From: Sphingomonas caeni | Lineage (GTDB): Bacteria > Pseudomonadota > Alphaproteobacteria > Sphingomonadales > Sphingomonadaceae | Assembly: GCF_026013415.1 (NCBI RefSeq) | Contig: NZ_JAPDOK010000001.1 | Coordinates: 747,342 to 811,341 of the forward strand | DNA length: 64,000 nucleotides | Direction: 5' to 3' | Shown here: positions 45,108 to 52,547 of the stretch, piece by piece | Numbering within the stretch: position 1 is the stretch's first letter | Layout: each line of letters starts with the position of its first letter | Program-made: the position numbers and the translations under genes | Notes under the pieces: model-generated | Databases searched by the model: none | What the model saw: the letters and a program-made list of their open reading frames with translations, nothing else | What the model was told of the DNA's origin: nothing

Positions 45108-45611
45108 TTAGGCCGGATCGACGAGTCCATGTTCCCTCAGCGCAACGAGAATCGCCGCGATCGCCGCGCGCGCCTCGCTGTCGATCGTCGTGCCGCCATC
45201 GGGATCGTCGATCGCCTCGGCGCGCGGCCCCACCACCTGCTCGCCATCGACGATCAGCCGGCCATGCGCCTCGCCCACATGCCAGGCGCCCTCGGAAAAC
45301 AGTGCGAATCCCGCGTCTTCCACCACCCATGCAGTCATGCCGTCCCGGGGATCGAGGAAGCGCCAGCCGGCCGCGGTCCAGCCCGCGATCGCCTTTGCGT
45401 GCCCCGCCCAGGCGTCCTCCGGGGTGCTTCCCAGGATCCAGGCATCGCCGGGCGCGGGGTCCGCGGGCGGAATATTCGCATCCGCAGCGATCACCGCGGG
45501 CTGCGCCGCCAGATCGAGCCGCGCCAGCGCCTCATTATGATACATTTCCTTCTGCGCCTGTCCCGGCTGCAGCAGCGGCAGCGCCAGGCGCGGAGTCGGC
45601 AGGTCGGTCAT
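45108..45611 (-). CDS. DUF2793 protein at the end of the GTA-like cluster
   Basis: This 167-residue protein begins TDLPTPRLALPLLQPGQAQKE and includes HNEALARLD and GDAWILGSTPEDAWAGHA, which is the DUF2793 pattern found next to tail-tip genes in alphaproteobacterial gene transfer agents and related prophages. It may be a tail-fibre or baseplate-associated protein. The ATG at 45611 has GGGGAGAG upstream. It is intact although the gene before it is truncated, so it may be kept by chance or serve another role. Confidence 0.82.
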   Translation of the reverse strand: MTDLPTPRLALPLLQPGQAQKEMYHNEALARLDLAAQPAVIAADANIPPADPAPGDAWILGSTPEDAWAGHAKAIAGWTAAGWRFLDPRDGMTAWVVEDAGFALFSEGAWHVGEAHGRLIVDGEQVVGPRAEAIDDPDGGTTIDSEARAAIAAILVALREHGLVDPA

Positions 45612-45640
45612 GGTGATTCTCTCCCCCTTGATTCTTGAGC

Positions 45641-46859
45641 TCATTCGGCAGCTTCGAGCGTCAGGCTGGCGGGCGGCGAGAGCCCGTGCGAGCCGATCTG
45701 CCGCACCGTCACCGTCGCGCCGCCGGCGCACTCCGCCGCGCTCAGCGTCACCGCCGCCTCGCCGGTCTCGGCCGTGCGCGCATCCCCGCCCGCGGGCGCT
45801 ATCGTCACGCGATAGCGCTCGCTTTCCTCGCCCAGCGGCGCATCGACCCCGTCGATCCAGCGCCACCCGCTTCTGCTGCGCCGCACCCAGGTCACCTCCG
45901 CGCCGCCATCGCCGCCCCGAATCGCCGCGAGGTGAACCGGCGCCGGCGGCACCACCGAGGCGCCGGTGACCGCCGCTTCGGCCTCGACGCCCATACTGTC
46001 CCCCGCCCCCTCCGCCAGCACCGCTGCCGTCCCCCCGATCGCCTCGATCGGCAGCGTGACCCCGGTCAGCGCCTCGGCTTCGATCAGCACGAACGAATCG
46101 CCCGCGGCCTGTCCCCCGATCGCCGCCTCGGTCCCCCGCCGCCCGCGCCACAGCCCGCTCAACCGCCAGCGATTCGCGCCCAGCGGCGCGGCGGACGCAA
46201 ACTGGATCAGCTCATCCCCCAGCATCGCCAGATTGGCCCCCGAATCGCGCGAGGCCGCATCGGCATCGCCCAGCGCCATCCCCGCATGCGCCAGTTCCAC
46301 CACGACGCTGTTCGCCCGATCCTCCAGCCCGGCGGGCGCCGCGCCCGGCGGGGTCACGATGCTCCCGATCACCGCCGGCAGCGCGGTCGCCCCCGCGCCC
46401 GCCCAGCGCACCCCGCCGTCGATGCTCGTCAGCAGCGCCGCGCGGCGCCAGCCCGGCGCGCTCCCCGCCGCCGCGATCGCCAGCCGTGGCGCCGCGGCCA
46501 GGCTGCCGTCGAGCGGCACCAGCTCGAACGCCCGCAGGATCGTCTCGCCCAGCGGCACATCGGGCGCGGGCAGCACCCGTCCGCCGCTCGCCTCGGCCGC
46601 CATCGTTCCGGGAGCGAGCGCCACGCAGCCGAGCGTCACCACCATCGCCTCGAGGCTCCAGCGGTCGACCCGCCACAGCCCCGGCACGCCGTCGATGCTC
46701 ACCCGCTCGCCGGGCCGCACCCCCAGCGCCTCCCAGCCCATCGCGATGCTGCGCCGCTCGCGCTCGGCATCCATCCGCGCCAGCGCCGCCTCGGCGATCG
46801 TCTTGGCGCTCCCCGCATCGATCGCCGCGGGCAGCTCGAGCCGCGCCTCGCGATTCCCC
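45641..46859 (-). pseudogene. C-terminal fragment of the GTA/phage tail-tip megatron (g15-like) gene
   Basis: The frame from about 46858 encodes GNREARLELPAAIDAGSAKT, ALARMDAERERRSIAMGWEA, VRPGERVSIDGVPGLWRVDR and then about 300 more residues ending SPPASLTLEAAE. This matches the C-terminal region of the host-interaction megatron protein of Rhodobacter-type gene transfer agents, which is normally well over 1000 residues with a TIM-barrel domain. Only about 406 residues remain. There is no start codon or ribosome-binding site at its new 5' end; instead the sequence joins the capsid gene in another frame. The fragment is therefore a deletion remnant. Confidence 0.75.
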
Positions 46860-47120
46860 GCTCGGCGAGATGCTCTTGAGCACCGCGTCGATCTGCGCGT
46901 CGATGCTCTCGGGCACCGCATAGCCGCCGCCCGAGTCGCTCGTGCCGGTGAACGCCTTCATCTCGATCCCGCCGCTGCCCGACCGCAGGAAGCCCTCGAA
47001 CGCCGCACCGCCCGGCGCCCCGCCCCCCAGCATCGGCCGCGCACCGGTATATTGGGCCGGCAACCCCATCTTCTCCACCGCCTCGAAGCTCGCCTCGAGC
47101 CCGTCCGCCTTGATCTCCAT
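46860..47120 (-). pseudogene. N-terminal fragment of a HK97-type major capsid gene
   Basis: From the ATG at 47120 (ribosome-binding site GGGGAGACGGGAA), 86 codons encode MEIKADGLEASFEAVEKMGL and then SGSGGIEMKAFTGTSD and GGGYAVPESIDAQIDAVLKS, ISP. GGYAVPE..D followed by the LKSISP segment is the usual transition from scaffold-like arm to mature HK97 capsid fold in GTA and phage capsids. The homology stops at residue 86, where the megatron sequence begins in the +1 frame. Translation from this start would continue in a nonsense frame to about 46212. A capsid could not form from this product. Confidence 0.75.
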
Positions 47121-47138
47121 TTCCCGTCTCCCCACGCC

Positions 47139-47169
47139 AAAGAAAAAGGGCGCCGCAATCGCGACGCCC
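47139..47169 (-). terminator. Rho-independent terminator (minus strand) before the capsid fragment
   Basis: GGGCGCCGC (47148-47156) and GCGACGCCC (47161-47169) form a nine-base stem (one G-U pair on the minus strand) followed there by TTTTTCTTT. It lies downstream of the cold-shock gene and upstream of the capsid fragment, so the head-gene transcript would stop before the truncated genes. Confidence 0.75.
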
Positions 47170-47223
47170 CTGGTTGTCCCCGAAAACCAAAATGCGGCCT
47201 AACCAGACCGCTTCACCCCTATC

Positions 47224-47305
47224 CGTCATCCCGGCGAAAGCCGGGACCCAGAGTCACAAACGTCGTCGCCCGCCACCCTGGGTCCCGGCTTTCGCCGGGA
47301 TGACG
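47224..47305. repeat. Perfect 28-base inverted repeat (GTCATCCCGGCG type)
   Basis: Arms at 47224-47251 and 47278-47305 are exact inverse copies, and each arm alone forms a hairpin (CCCGGCGAAAGCCGGG). This is a different family from the CCTCCCCC elements. It lies between the cold-shock gene and the capsid fragment. Such elements are common dispersed palindromes in many proteobacterial genomes. Confidence 0.85.
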
Positions 47306-47318
47306 TTCGTTGCTGCCC

Positions 47319-47528
47319 CTATTCCTCCGCCGCCGTGATGTTCGACGCCTGCTTGCCCTTGGGCCCCTCGATCACCTCGAACGCCACCCGCTGGCCTTCG
47401 CGCAACGATTTGAAGCCGTTCATCTGGATCATCGAGAAATGCGCGAACAGATCCTCGCCGCCATCATCGGGCGTGATAAAGCCGAAACCCTTGGAATCAT
47501 TGAACCATTTGACAATGCCGGTCGCCAT
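47319..47528 (-). CDS. Cold-shock domain protein (CspA family)
   Basis: This 69-residue protein has the two RNA-binding motifs KGFGFITPD and DLFAHFSMI and the start [15 protein letters not shown]. It binds single-stranded nucleic acid and loosens RNA structure. The ATG at 47528 is preceded by GAGGCGAGTCGT. The gene lies between the prohead protease and the capsid fragment, where GTA clusters have no gene, so it is an insertion of a host gene or the result of rearrangement. Confidence 0.93.
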   Translation of the reverse strand: MATGIVKWFNDSKGFGFITPDDGGEDLFAHFSMIQMNGFKSLREGQRVAFEVIEGPKGKQASNITAAEE

Positions 47529-47561
47529 ACGACTCGCCTCCCCCATAACCCCGCGCGCAGC

Positions 47562-47999
47562 CTATCCCGCCGCCGCGCACTCCGCCAGCCCGGCCTCCGT
47601 CACCGCATGCACCCGCGCCAGCGGCTGCATCGGCGACGCGACCAGGCTGACCTCCTGCAGCTCGACCTGCAGCAGCTCGCGCCACCTGTTCCGGGCCGCC
47701 TCGCGCACCCGGTATCCGAACGACAGTCCGTTCACCGCCCCGCTCGCCACCGCCGCCGCCAGCCGCGGCTCGGTCACCGATCCGATCACCCTGAGCCCTC
47801 GCGAATCCTCCTCGATCCGCTCGATCGCGCCCACCGGCTCGCCCCCATGCTGCCACAGCAGCGGCACGCCGCCCCGCACCCGAAACGCCCCCCGCCGCAC
47901 CACATCGCCCCCCCGGTCCGGCGCATCGAACACCGCCGCATAACCAGCGAACCTTACGCTCCCTCTCCCCTCCGGGGAGAGGAGTTCCGGGTCGGCCAT
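47562..47999 (-). CDS. HK97-family prohead protease (GTA g4-like)
   Basis: This protein of about 145 residues contains RFAGYAAVFDAPDRGGDVVR, VPLLWQHGGEPVGAIERIEE, and GAVNGLSFGYRV, the pattern of caudoviral prohead proteases with the catalytic His in LLWQHG and Ser in NGLSFGY. Such enzymes trim the capsid protein during assembly. The first twelve codons (MADPELLSPEGR) lie within a palindromic repeat and are not phage-like, so the original start has been replaced. With the capsid gene broken, the enzyme has no obvious substrate left. Confidence 0.82.
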   Translation of the reverse strand: MADPELLSPEGRGSVRFAGYAAVFDAPDRGGDVVRRGAFRVRGGVPLLWQHGGEPVGAIERIEEDSRGLRVIGSVTEPRLAAAVASGAVNGLSFGYRVREAARNRWRELLQVELQEVSLVASPMQPLARVHAVTEAGLAECAAAG

Positions 48000-48082
48000 G
48001 CCCCCGGCATGGCCTGAACAGCGCGGGGCGCTGTTCACCCGGAACTGGGCCCGCCGCGAAGCGGTGGGAAGGGAGAGGGGCA
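47958..48082. repeat. Branched palindromic element overlapping the 5' end of the protease gene
   Basis: Outer arms (CCCTCTCCC near 47961 and GGGAGAGGG near 48071) enclose an arm pair AGTTCCGGGT (47983-47992) and ACCCGGAACT (48037-48046). Within that pair stand two hairpins: GGCCATGCC/GGCATGGCC (47994-48014) and TGAACAGCGC/GCGCTGTTCA (48015-48037). A further hairpin CCCGCCGC/GCGGTGGG follows. The layout resembles a cruciform with three or four arms and belongs with the elements at 23876 and 26012. Confidence 0.85.
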
Positions 48083-48094
48083 GTGACGAGCCCC

Positions 48095-48403
48095 TCACTT
48101 CACCCACCCCCAAAACCCCAATTTCACCGCCAGCCCCACCAGCACCAGTGCCAGCACCAGCCGCACCACCCAGGCCGCGGCCTCCTTCACCACCGACCGT
48201 TTGGCATCGCGCCACGCCGCCAGCAGCTCGCGCAGCTCCGCCATATCCTTGCCCGCGCCGACATCCGCGAGCCCCAGCCGGGCCAGGGCACGCCCGGCCC
48301 CCAGCTCCCCGGCTTCCTCGGCGATCGCCCGCAGCGTCGAAAGGTCCGCCCCTTCCTCCGCCGCCTGCCCGATCAGCTGCGCCAGCAACGCCCCGTCACT
48401 CAT
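48095..48403 (-). CDS. DUF6127-type protein of the GTA head cluster (g3.5-like)
   Basis: This 102-residue protein has a helical soluble part (SDGALLAQLIGQAAEEGADL, LRAIAEEAGELGAGRAL) and one C-terminal transmembrane helix (AWVVRLVLALVLVGLAVKL). Genes of this kind stand between portal and protease in sphingomonad GTA clusters and are labelled DUF6127. The function is unknown. It follows the portal gene after 40 bases that contain a small terminator-like hairpin. Confidence 0.78.
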   Translation of the reverse strand: MSDGALLAQLIGQAAEEGADLSTLRAIAEEAGELGAGRALARLGLADVGAGKDMAELRELLAAWRDAKRSVVKEAAAWVVRLVLALVLVGLAVKLGFWGWVK

Positions 48404-48419
48404 TGTTTTCTCCTCAAAT

Positions 48420-48438
48420 CCTCCCCCGGAGGGGGAGG
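48420..48438. repeat. Short CCTCCCCC/GGGGGAGG hairpin between portal and DUF6127 genes
   Basis: CCTCCCCC (48420-48427) pairs with GGGGGAGG (48431-48438) around a GGA loop, the same core as the hairpin at 33795. It lies between two genes read in the same direction, so it may weaken transcription of the downstream genes. Confidence 0.75.
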
Positions 48439-48443
48439 AATGT

Positions 48444-49556
48444 TCACCCCGCCCCGATCCCCAGCACCGCCCGCTTCTCCTCGGGCGTCAGGAAATCCGC
48501 CGCGCCCACCTGCCGCCACAGCCGCTCGCGGTCCTCCGCCAGCGCGGTCACCCGGTCGGCATCCACGCTGAGCGCCGCCCCCGGAAACCAACCGCTCACC
48601 CCTTGCGCGATCCCGCTGAGGATCTTGTCCGCCAGCGGCAGGATCGCCAGCCGCCACAGCGCCCGGTTCGCCTCGCGATAGTTCGCATAGGCATTGTCCC
48701 CCGGCAGCCCGATCAGCATCGGCGGCACCCCGAAGGCCAGCGCGATCTCGCGCGCCGCCGCCGCCTTGAGCCCGACGAAATCCATGTCCGCCGGGGTCAG
48801 GCTCATCGCCTGCCACCGGACCCCGCCCTCGAGCAGCATCGGCCGCCCCGCATTCGCCGCCCCCGCAAACCCCGCCTCCATCTCGGCGCGCAGCCGCTCG
48901 AACTGGTCGGGCGCGAGCACGCTCCCGTCCCCCGGATCGTGCACCAGCGCGCCGCTCGGCCTTGCGGCATTATCGAGCAGCGCCTTGTTCCATTTGGCCG
49001 CTGCATTGTGGATCGCCACCGCCGGCGCCGCCGCGCCCAGGCAGCCCAGTCCATAATGATCGTCGAGCGGGTGAAAGGCCTTGATATGCACCACCCCCGG
49101 CCGCCCGCCCGGCGCCTCGGCCGCCAGCCGCATCCGATGCTCGCCCAGCCGATAGCAATACGCCGCCGGCCAGCCGCCGGCATCGGGCTCGACCGTCACC
49201 CGCTCGGGCCTCAGCGCGAACAGCTCGCTCACCGCGCCGTCGCCGTCGCACAGGATCTGGACATAGGCGTTGCCGTGGAGCAGCAGCTGCGCCGCCACCG
49301 TCTCGGTGAGCAGCTGCCCCCCCGACCGCGCCGTCGCCAGCCTGACCAGCGCCGGATCCGAGCCCTTGAGCGGCGCCCCGCCCACGCCCTCCGCCACCAG
49401 CTTCACCGCGCGCTGCGCCACCGGATTGGCCAGATACGCCTCGCGCAGCTGTGCATCGTAGCTCCGCGGCCATTCCCCGAACGCGCTCAGCACACCGGCA
49501 CGCGACAACGCCGGACGCGCATCATCGCGCCCGGTCTTCCGCCCGAACCATTTCAT
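48444..49556 (-). CDS. Phage portal protein (HK97 family, GTA g3-like)
   Basis: This 370-residue protein begins MKWFGRKTGRDDARP and has YLANPVAQRAVKLVAEGVGG, LLLHGNAYVQIL, YGLGCLGAAAPAV and PPMLIGLPGDNAYANYREAN, the last being the best-known portal signature. Portals form the dodecameric ring through which DNA enters the head. The ORF is intact and of normal length for GTA portals. The ATG at 49556 is chosen because the longer frame has no homology. About 1.65 kb of non-phage genes separate it from the terminase gene. Confidence 0.9.
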   Translation of the reverse strand: MKWFGRKTGRDDARPALSRAGVLSAFGEWPRSYDAQLREAYLANPVAQRAVKLVAEGVGGAPLKGSDPALVRLATARSGGQLLTETVAAQLLLHGNAYVQILCDGDGAVSELFALRPERVTVEPDAGGWPAAYCYRLGEHRMRLAAEAPGGRPGVVHIKAFHPLDDHYGLGCLGAAAPAVAIHNAAAKWNKALLDNAARPSGALVHDPGDGSVLAPDQFERLRAEMEAGFAGAANAGRPMLLEGGVRWQAMSLTPADMDFVGLKAAAAREIALAFGVPPMLIGLPGDNAYANYREANRALWRLAILPLADKILSGIAQGVSGWFPGAALSVDADRVTALAEDRERLWRQVGAADFLTPEEKRAVLGIGAG

Positions 49557-49624
49557 CCCGTCGCTCCCCAATAGTTGCGCGCCCTCACGGGCTCTGCGAC
49601 ATTCCCGCCCCACGGAGGGACGCC

Positions 49625-50080
49625 ATGAAATCGCTCGCGATCCTGCTGCTATTGCTGACCAGCCAGGCCGCTCCCCGCCCGGCCTGGGAAGTTGCGGGCA
49701 AATGGACCTGCGAAATGGCGCAACTCCGCATCTGCCAGGGGCTGGGCGGCAAGTGCGAGCTGATCCCCAATCAGGCCAGGTTCCGCATCGATTTCACCGG
49801 CAGCCGCTTCGGCGTCGATATCCCGGCCAGCATCTATTCCCAAAGCGCCGCCGCGACACCGGCGCATGATTTCTCCGAAGCGATCGTCGCCCGCACCTGG
49901 TTCGCGCCGAAGGACAAGGATCCCGGTTTCACCAAGCTGGTCCTCGACAGCGGCGACGGCGTCACCCTCGCCGGCCGCCCCCGCACCGGCGAAACCCGCG
50001 AAGCGATCCTCACCCGCAATGGAATCGACAGCCAATATCACTGGTACGGCACCTGCAGCCCGGATGAGGCCAAACCCTAG
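49625..50080 (+). CDS. Secreted protein of unknown function, paralogue of the one at 50795
   Basis: This 151-residue protein has a signal peptide (MKSLAILLLLLTSQAAPRP) and four cysteines in the pattern WTCEMAQLRICQGLGGKCEL with one more near the C-terminus (GTCSPDEA). It shares RPAWE, LRIC.GLGG.C, ARFRIDF, GFTKLVLDSGD and the GTCSP end with the gene at 50795, so the two are paralogues. No known family is recognised. It is on the opposite strand to the surrounding GTA genes. Confidence 0.75.
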   Translation: MKSLAILLLLLTSQAAPRPAWEVAGKWTCEMAQLRICQGLGGKCELIPNQARFRIDFTGSRFGVDIPASIYSQSAAATPAHDFSEAIVARTWFAPKDKDPGFTKLVLDSGDGVTLAGRPRTGETREAILTRNGIDSQYHWYGTCSPDEAKP

Positions 50081-50748
50081 CGTCGCACCCCGAACCAGAT
50101 CACATGCCGCGGCCCCTTGCCGTTCGCCCGCGCGCGCACCGCCACCTCTTCCACCGCGAAATCCGCTTCCTTCAACCGCCGCGCGAACCGCGGATCGGGC
50201 CCCGCCGACCACACCGCCAGCACGCCCCCAGGCCGCAGCGCCGCCCGCGCCGCCTCCAGCCCGCGCGCGGTATAGAGCCGGTCGTTCGCCAGCCGCGTCA
50301 GCCCGTCCGGGCCATTGTCGACATCGAGCAATATTGCGTCGAACGACCCGCGCGCGCCCGCGATCATCGCCGCCACATCGCCGATCTCGACGTGCACCCG
50401 CCGGTCGTCGAGACACCCCGCCGCCAGCGCCGCCATCGGCCCGCGCGCCCAGCCGATGATCTCGGGCACCAGCTCGCCCACCACCAGCTCGGCATGCGGC
50501 CCCGCCACCGCCAGCGCCGCGCGCAGCGTGAACCCCATCCCGTATCCGCCGATCAGCACCCGCGGCGCATCCACCTTGAGCCGCGCGAAGGTCATCGTCG
50601 CGAGCTGCTCCTCCGATCCGCTCATCCGGCTGTTCATCAGCTCGTTGCGGTCGAGCACGATCATATAGTCGCCCCCGCGCCGGAACAGCCGCAGCTCCTC
50701 CTCCCCGCCGGGGACAATCGCCGTATCGATCAGTTCGCGCGGTACCAT
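50077..50748 (-). CDS. Spermidine-synthase-like methyltransferase-fold protein
   Basis: This 223-residue protein has the Rossmann core of the SpeE family: VLIGGYGMGFTLRAAL (nucleotide loop), LVVGELVPEIIGWARGP and DAILLDVDNGPDGLTR. The N-terminal beta hairpin domain is shortened compared with true spermidine synthases, and the usual DGxxQ substrate motif is not seen. It probably acts on another small molecule or protein. Its TAG overlaps the TAG of the convergent secreted-protein gene. Confidence 0.78.
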   Translation of the reverse strand: MVPRELIDTAIVPGGEEELRLFRRGGDYMIVLDRNELMNSRMSGSEEQLATMTFARLKVDAPRVLIGGYGMGFTLRAALAVAGPHAELVVGELVPEIIGWARGPMAALAAGCLDDRRVHVEIGDVAAMIAGARGSFDAILLDVDNGPDGLTRLANDRLYTARGLEAARAALRPGGVLAVWSAGPDPRFARRLKEADFAVEEVAVRARANGKGPRHVIWFGVRR

Positions 50749-50794
50749 CGGGGTCCCCTGCCAGCCCGGGCGCTTTCATGCTAGCCTCGCGCGC

Positions 50795-51202
50795 ATGAAC
50801 CTCCCGCTCCTCTTCGCCCTCGCCCCCCTGCTCGCGCAGGCCGCCGACCGTCCCGCCTGGGAGATCGCCCCGCGCTGGGATTGCCAGGCGGACAATCTGC
50901 GCATCTGCAAGGGGCTCGGCGGCGACTGCACATTCGCGCCCAACGCCGCCCGCTTTCACATCGATTTCGAGACCGCCCGCTTCACCCCCGGCATCGGCGG
51001 TGGCTCCGAGCATATCGTGGGGCGCAACTTCTACGAGGGCCGTTACGGCCCGGGCTTCACCAAGCTCGTCTTCGACAGTGGCGACAGCGCCGCTCTCGCC
51101 TCTCGGCCGAGCGCGGACGGCAAGAGCTGGGAGATGGTCGTCACCCGCGCCCAGCCCGCCCAGCAATACAGCTTTCTCGGCACCTGCAGCCCCGCCGCCT
51201 GA
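50795..51202 (+). CDS. Secreted protein of unknown function, paralogue of the one at 49625
   Basis: This 135-residue protein has a signal peptide (MNLPLLFALAPLLAQAADRP) and the same cysteine frame as its paralogue: WDCQADNLRICKGLGGDCTF and GTCSPAA at the end. It lacks the roughly 16-residue insertion after the IDF segment. The gene ends one base before the convergent terminase stop. The pair around a methyltransferase-like gene suggests duplication after or during insertion into the GTA cluster. Confidence 0.75.
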   Translation: MNLPLLFALAPLLAQAADRPAWEIAPRWDCQADNLRICKGLGGDCTFAPNAARFHIDFETARFTPGIGGGSEHIVGRNFYEGRYGPGFTKLVFDSGDSAALASRPSADGKSWEMVVTRAQPAQQYSFLGTCSPAA

Positions 51203-51203
51203 G

Positions 51204-52547
51204 CTACATCAGCCGCACCCGCGGCGTCCCCCGCTTGGTCAGCATCAGCTCGGAAAGCGCCCAGACCAGCGCATCCGCCCGGTCCGGCGATCCGCCCGGC
51301 CCCGCATAGCCGCCCCCCGCCATCAACCCGCACAATTCGTCCTCGAGCACGGGAAACGCCCCCGCATGCTTCACCCTCCCCGCCTCATAGAGCAGCGCCA
51401 CCGGCTCGGCCCGCGCGCTCTTGCCGCGGCTGGCATGCACCAGCGCGAGCGGCAGCCGCGCATCCGCCGCGCGCAGCACGCTCGCCACCATCTCGCCGCC
51501 CTGGTTCTTCTCGGCGATCACCCGCTCGGCCCGATGCCGCGCCGCGCACGCCGCCACCGCCCGCGCCCAGCGCTCGGGCGAGGCGCCGGCCACGCTCGCA
51601 TCCTCGATCACATAGCCCTGGCCGCCGCGCCCCAGCCCCACCGCCACGATCCCGCAGGCGTCCCCGCCCGCGCTCGCGGGCGGATCGACCCCCACCACCA
51701 CGCGCACCAGCTCGGGCATTTCCGCCACCCGGCACCCCTCGATCATCGCCCGGCTCCACAGCGCGCCCTCGGCATCCTCGAGCATCTCCCCGTCCAGCTC
51801 CTGCCGCCCCAGCCGCGTGCCGCCATAATCCGCGGTCATCGCCTCGGCGAAGCTCGCGGGCAGCCAGATATTGTCGCGGGTGTGCCCCCGCGTCTCGATC
51901 ATGTCCGGCCGCGCCATCACGCGCCGCATCAGCGCGACGGGCTTCGGCGTCGTCGTCACCAGCACGCGCGGATCATCGGTCAGGCGCAGCCCGAGCATCA
52001 GATTGTCCCAGGCCGCGCCCGCGCTCGCGGCGGGCCATTTCGCGAGCTCGTCGCACCAGGCGGCGCTATGCTCGGGCCCGCGCAATTTCTCCGCCGCCCC
52101 CGCCGAATAGACATAGCCGCGGGCCCCGGACGCAAAGATCAGCTCGCCCCGGTTGCGCAGCCATTGGTGGCGCTCGTCGGGACGCGCCACGCTGAGCAGC
52201 CCGCTCACCCCGCCGATCATCACCGCGCCCACCTCTTCGGCGGTCGCGCCGACCAGCGCGATCCGGGCCGCCGGATCGTTGCGCGCGATCTCGCTCACCC
52301 ATTCCGCCCCGGCGCGCGTCTTGCCGAAGCCGCGCCCGGCACGGATCAGCCACACCCGCCATTTGCCGGGCGGCACGCGCTGGCTCGCCAGCGACCATTG
52401 CCACCAGCGCTCGTCATACTCGCGCAGCTGCGATTTGCTCAGCGATCGGATCACCTGCCCCCGCTCCTCCGACGATAATGTCAGCAGGCGCGCGAACACG
52501 GCATCGCTGTCCGGTTCACGCGCGGCGCGCCGTTTCCGCGCGCTCAA
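51204..52547 (-). CDS. Large terminase subunit (GTA g2-like)
   Basis: This 447-residue protein has the ATPase motif WLIRAGRGFGKTRAGAEWV, a Walker B region around GPEHSAAWCDELAKWP, motif III LVTTTPKP, and a C-terminal RNaseH-type nuclease region with VVVGVDPPASAGGDACGIV and SPDRADALVWALSELM. It would pump and cut DNA during head filling. The start is a TTG at 52547 overlapping the stop of the gene before it. The frame is full length with no damage visible, unlike the capsid and tail genes. Confidence 0.92.
   Translation of the reverse strand: MSARKRRAAREPDSDAVFARLLTLSSEERGQVIRSLSKSQLREYDERWWQWSLASQRVPPGKWRVWLIRAGRGFGKTRAGAEWVSEIARNDPAARIALVGATAEEVGAVMIGGVSGLLSVARPDERHQWLRNRGELIFASGARGYVYSAGAAEKLRGPEHSAAWCDELAKWPAASAGAAWDNLMLGLRLTDDPRVLVTTTPKPVALMRRVMARPDMIETRGHTRDNIWLPASFAEAMTADYGGTRLGRQELDGEMLEDAEGALWSRAMIEGCRVAEMPELVRVVVGVDPPASAGGDACGIVAVGLGRGGQGYVIEDASVAGASPERWARAVAACAARHRAERVIAEKNQGGEMVASVLRAADARLPLALVHASRGKSARAEPVALLYEAGRVKHAGAFPVLEDELCGLMAGGGYAGPGGSPDRADALVWALSELMLTKRGTPRVRLM

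Noticed and set aside
46212..47120. A real fusion protein made from the capsid start reading to 46212
   Set aside because: After residue 86 the frame encodes Arg/Gly/Ala-rich nonsense while the true megatron sequence is in another frame, so the product is not expected to fold.
47224..48438. CRISPR array
   Set aside because: The repeats are inverted and single, with no regularly spaced direct repeats and no cas genes nearby.
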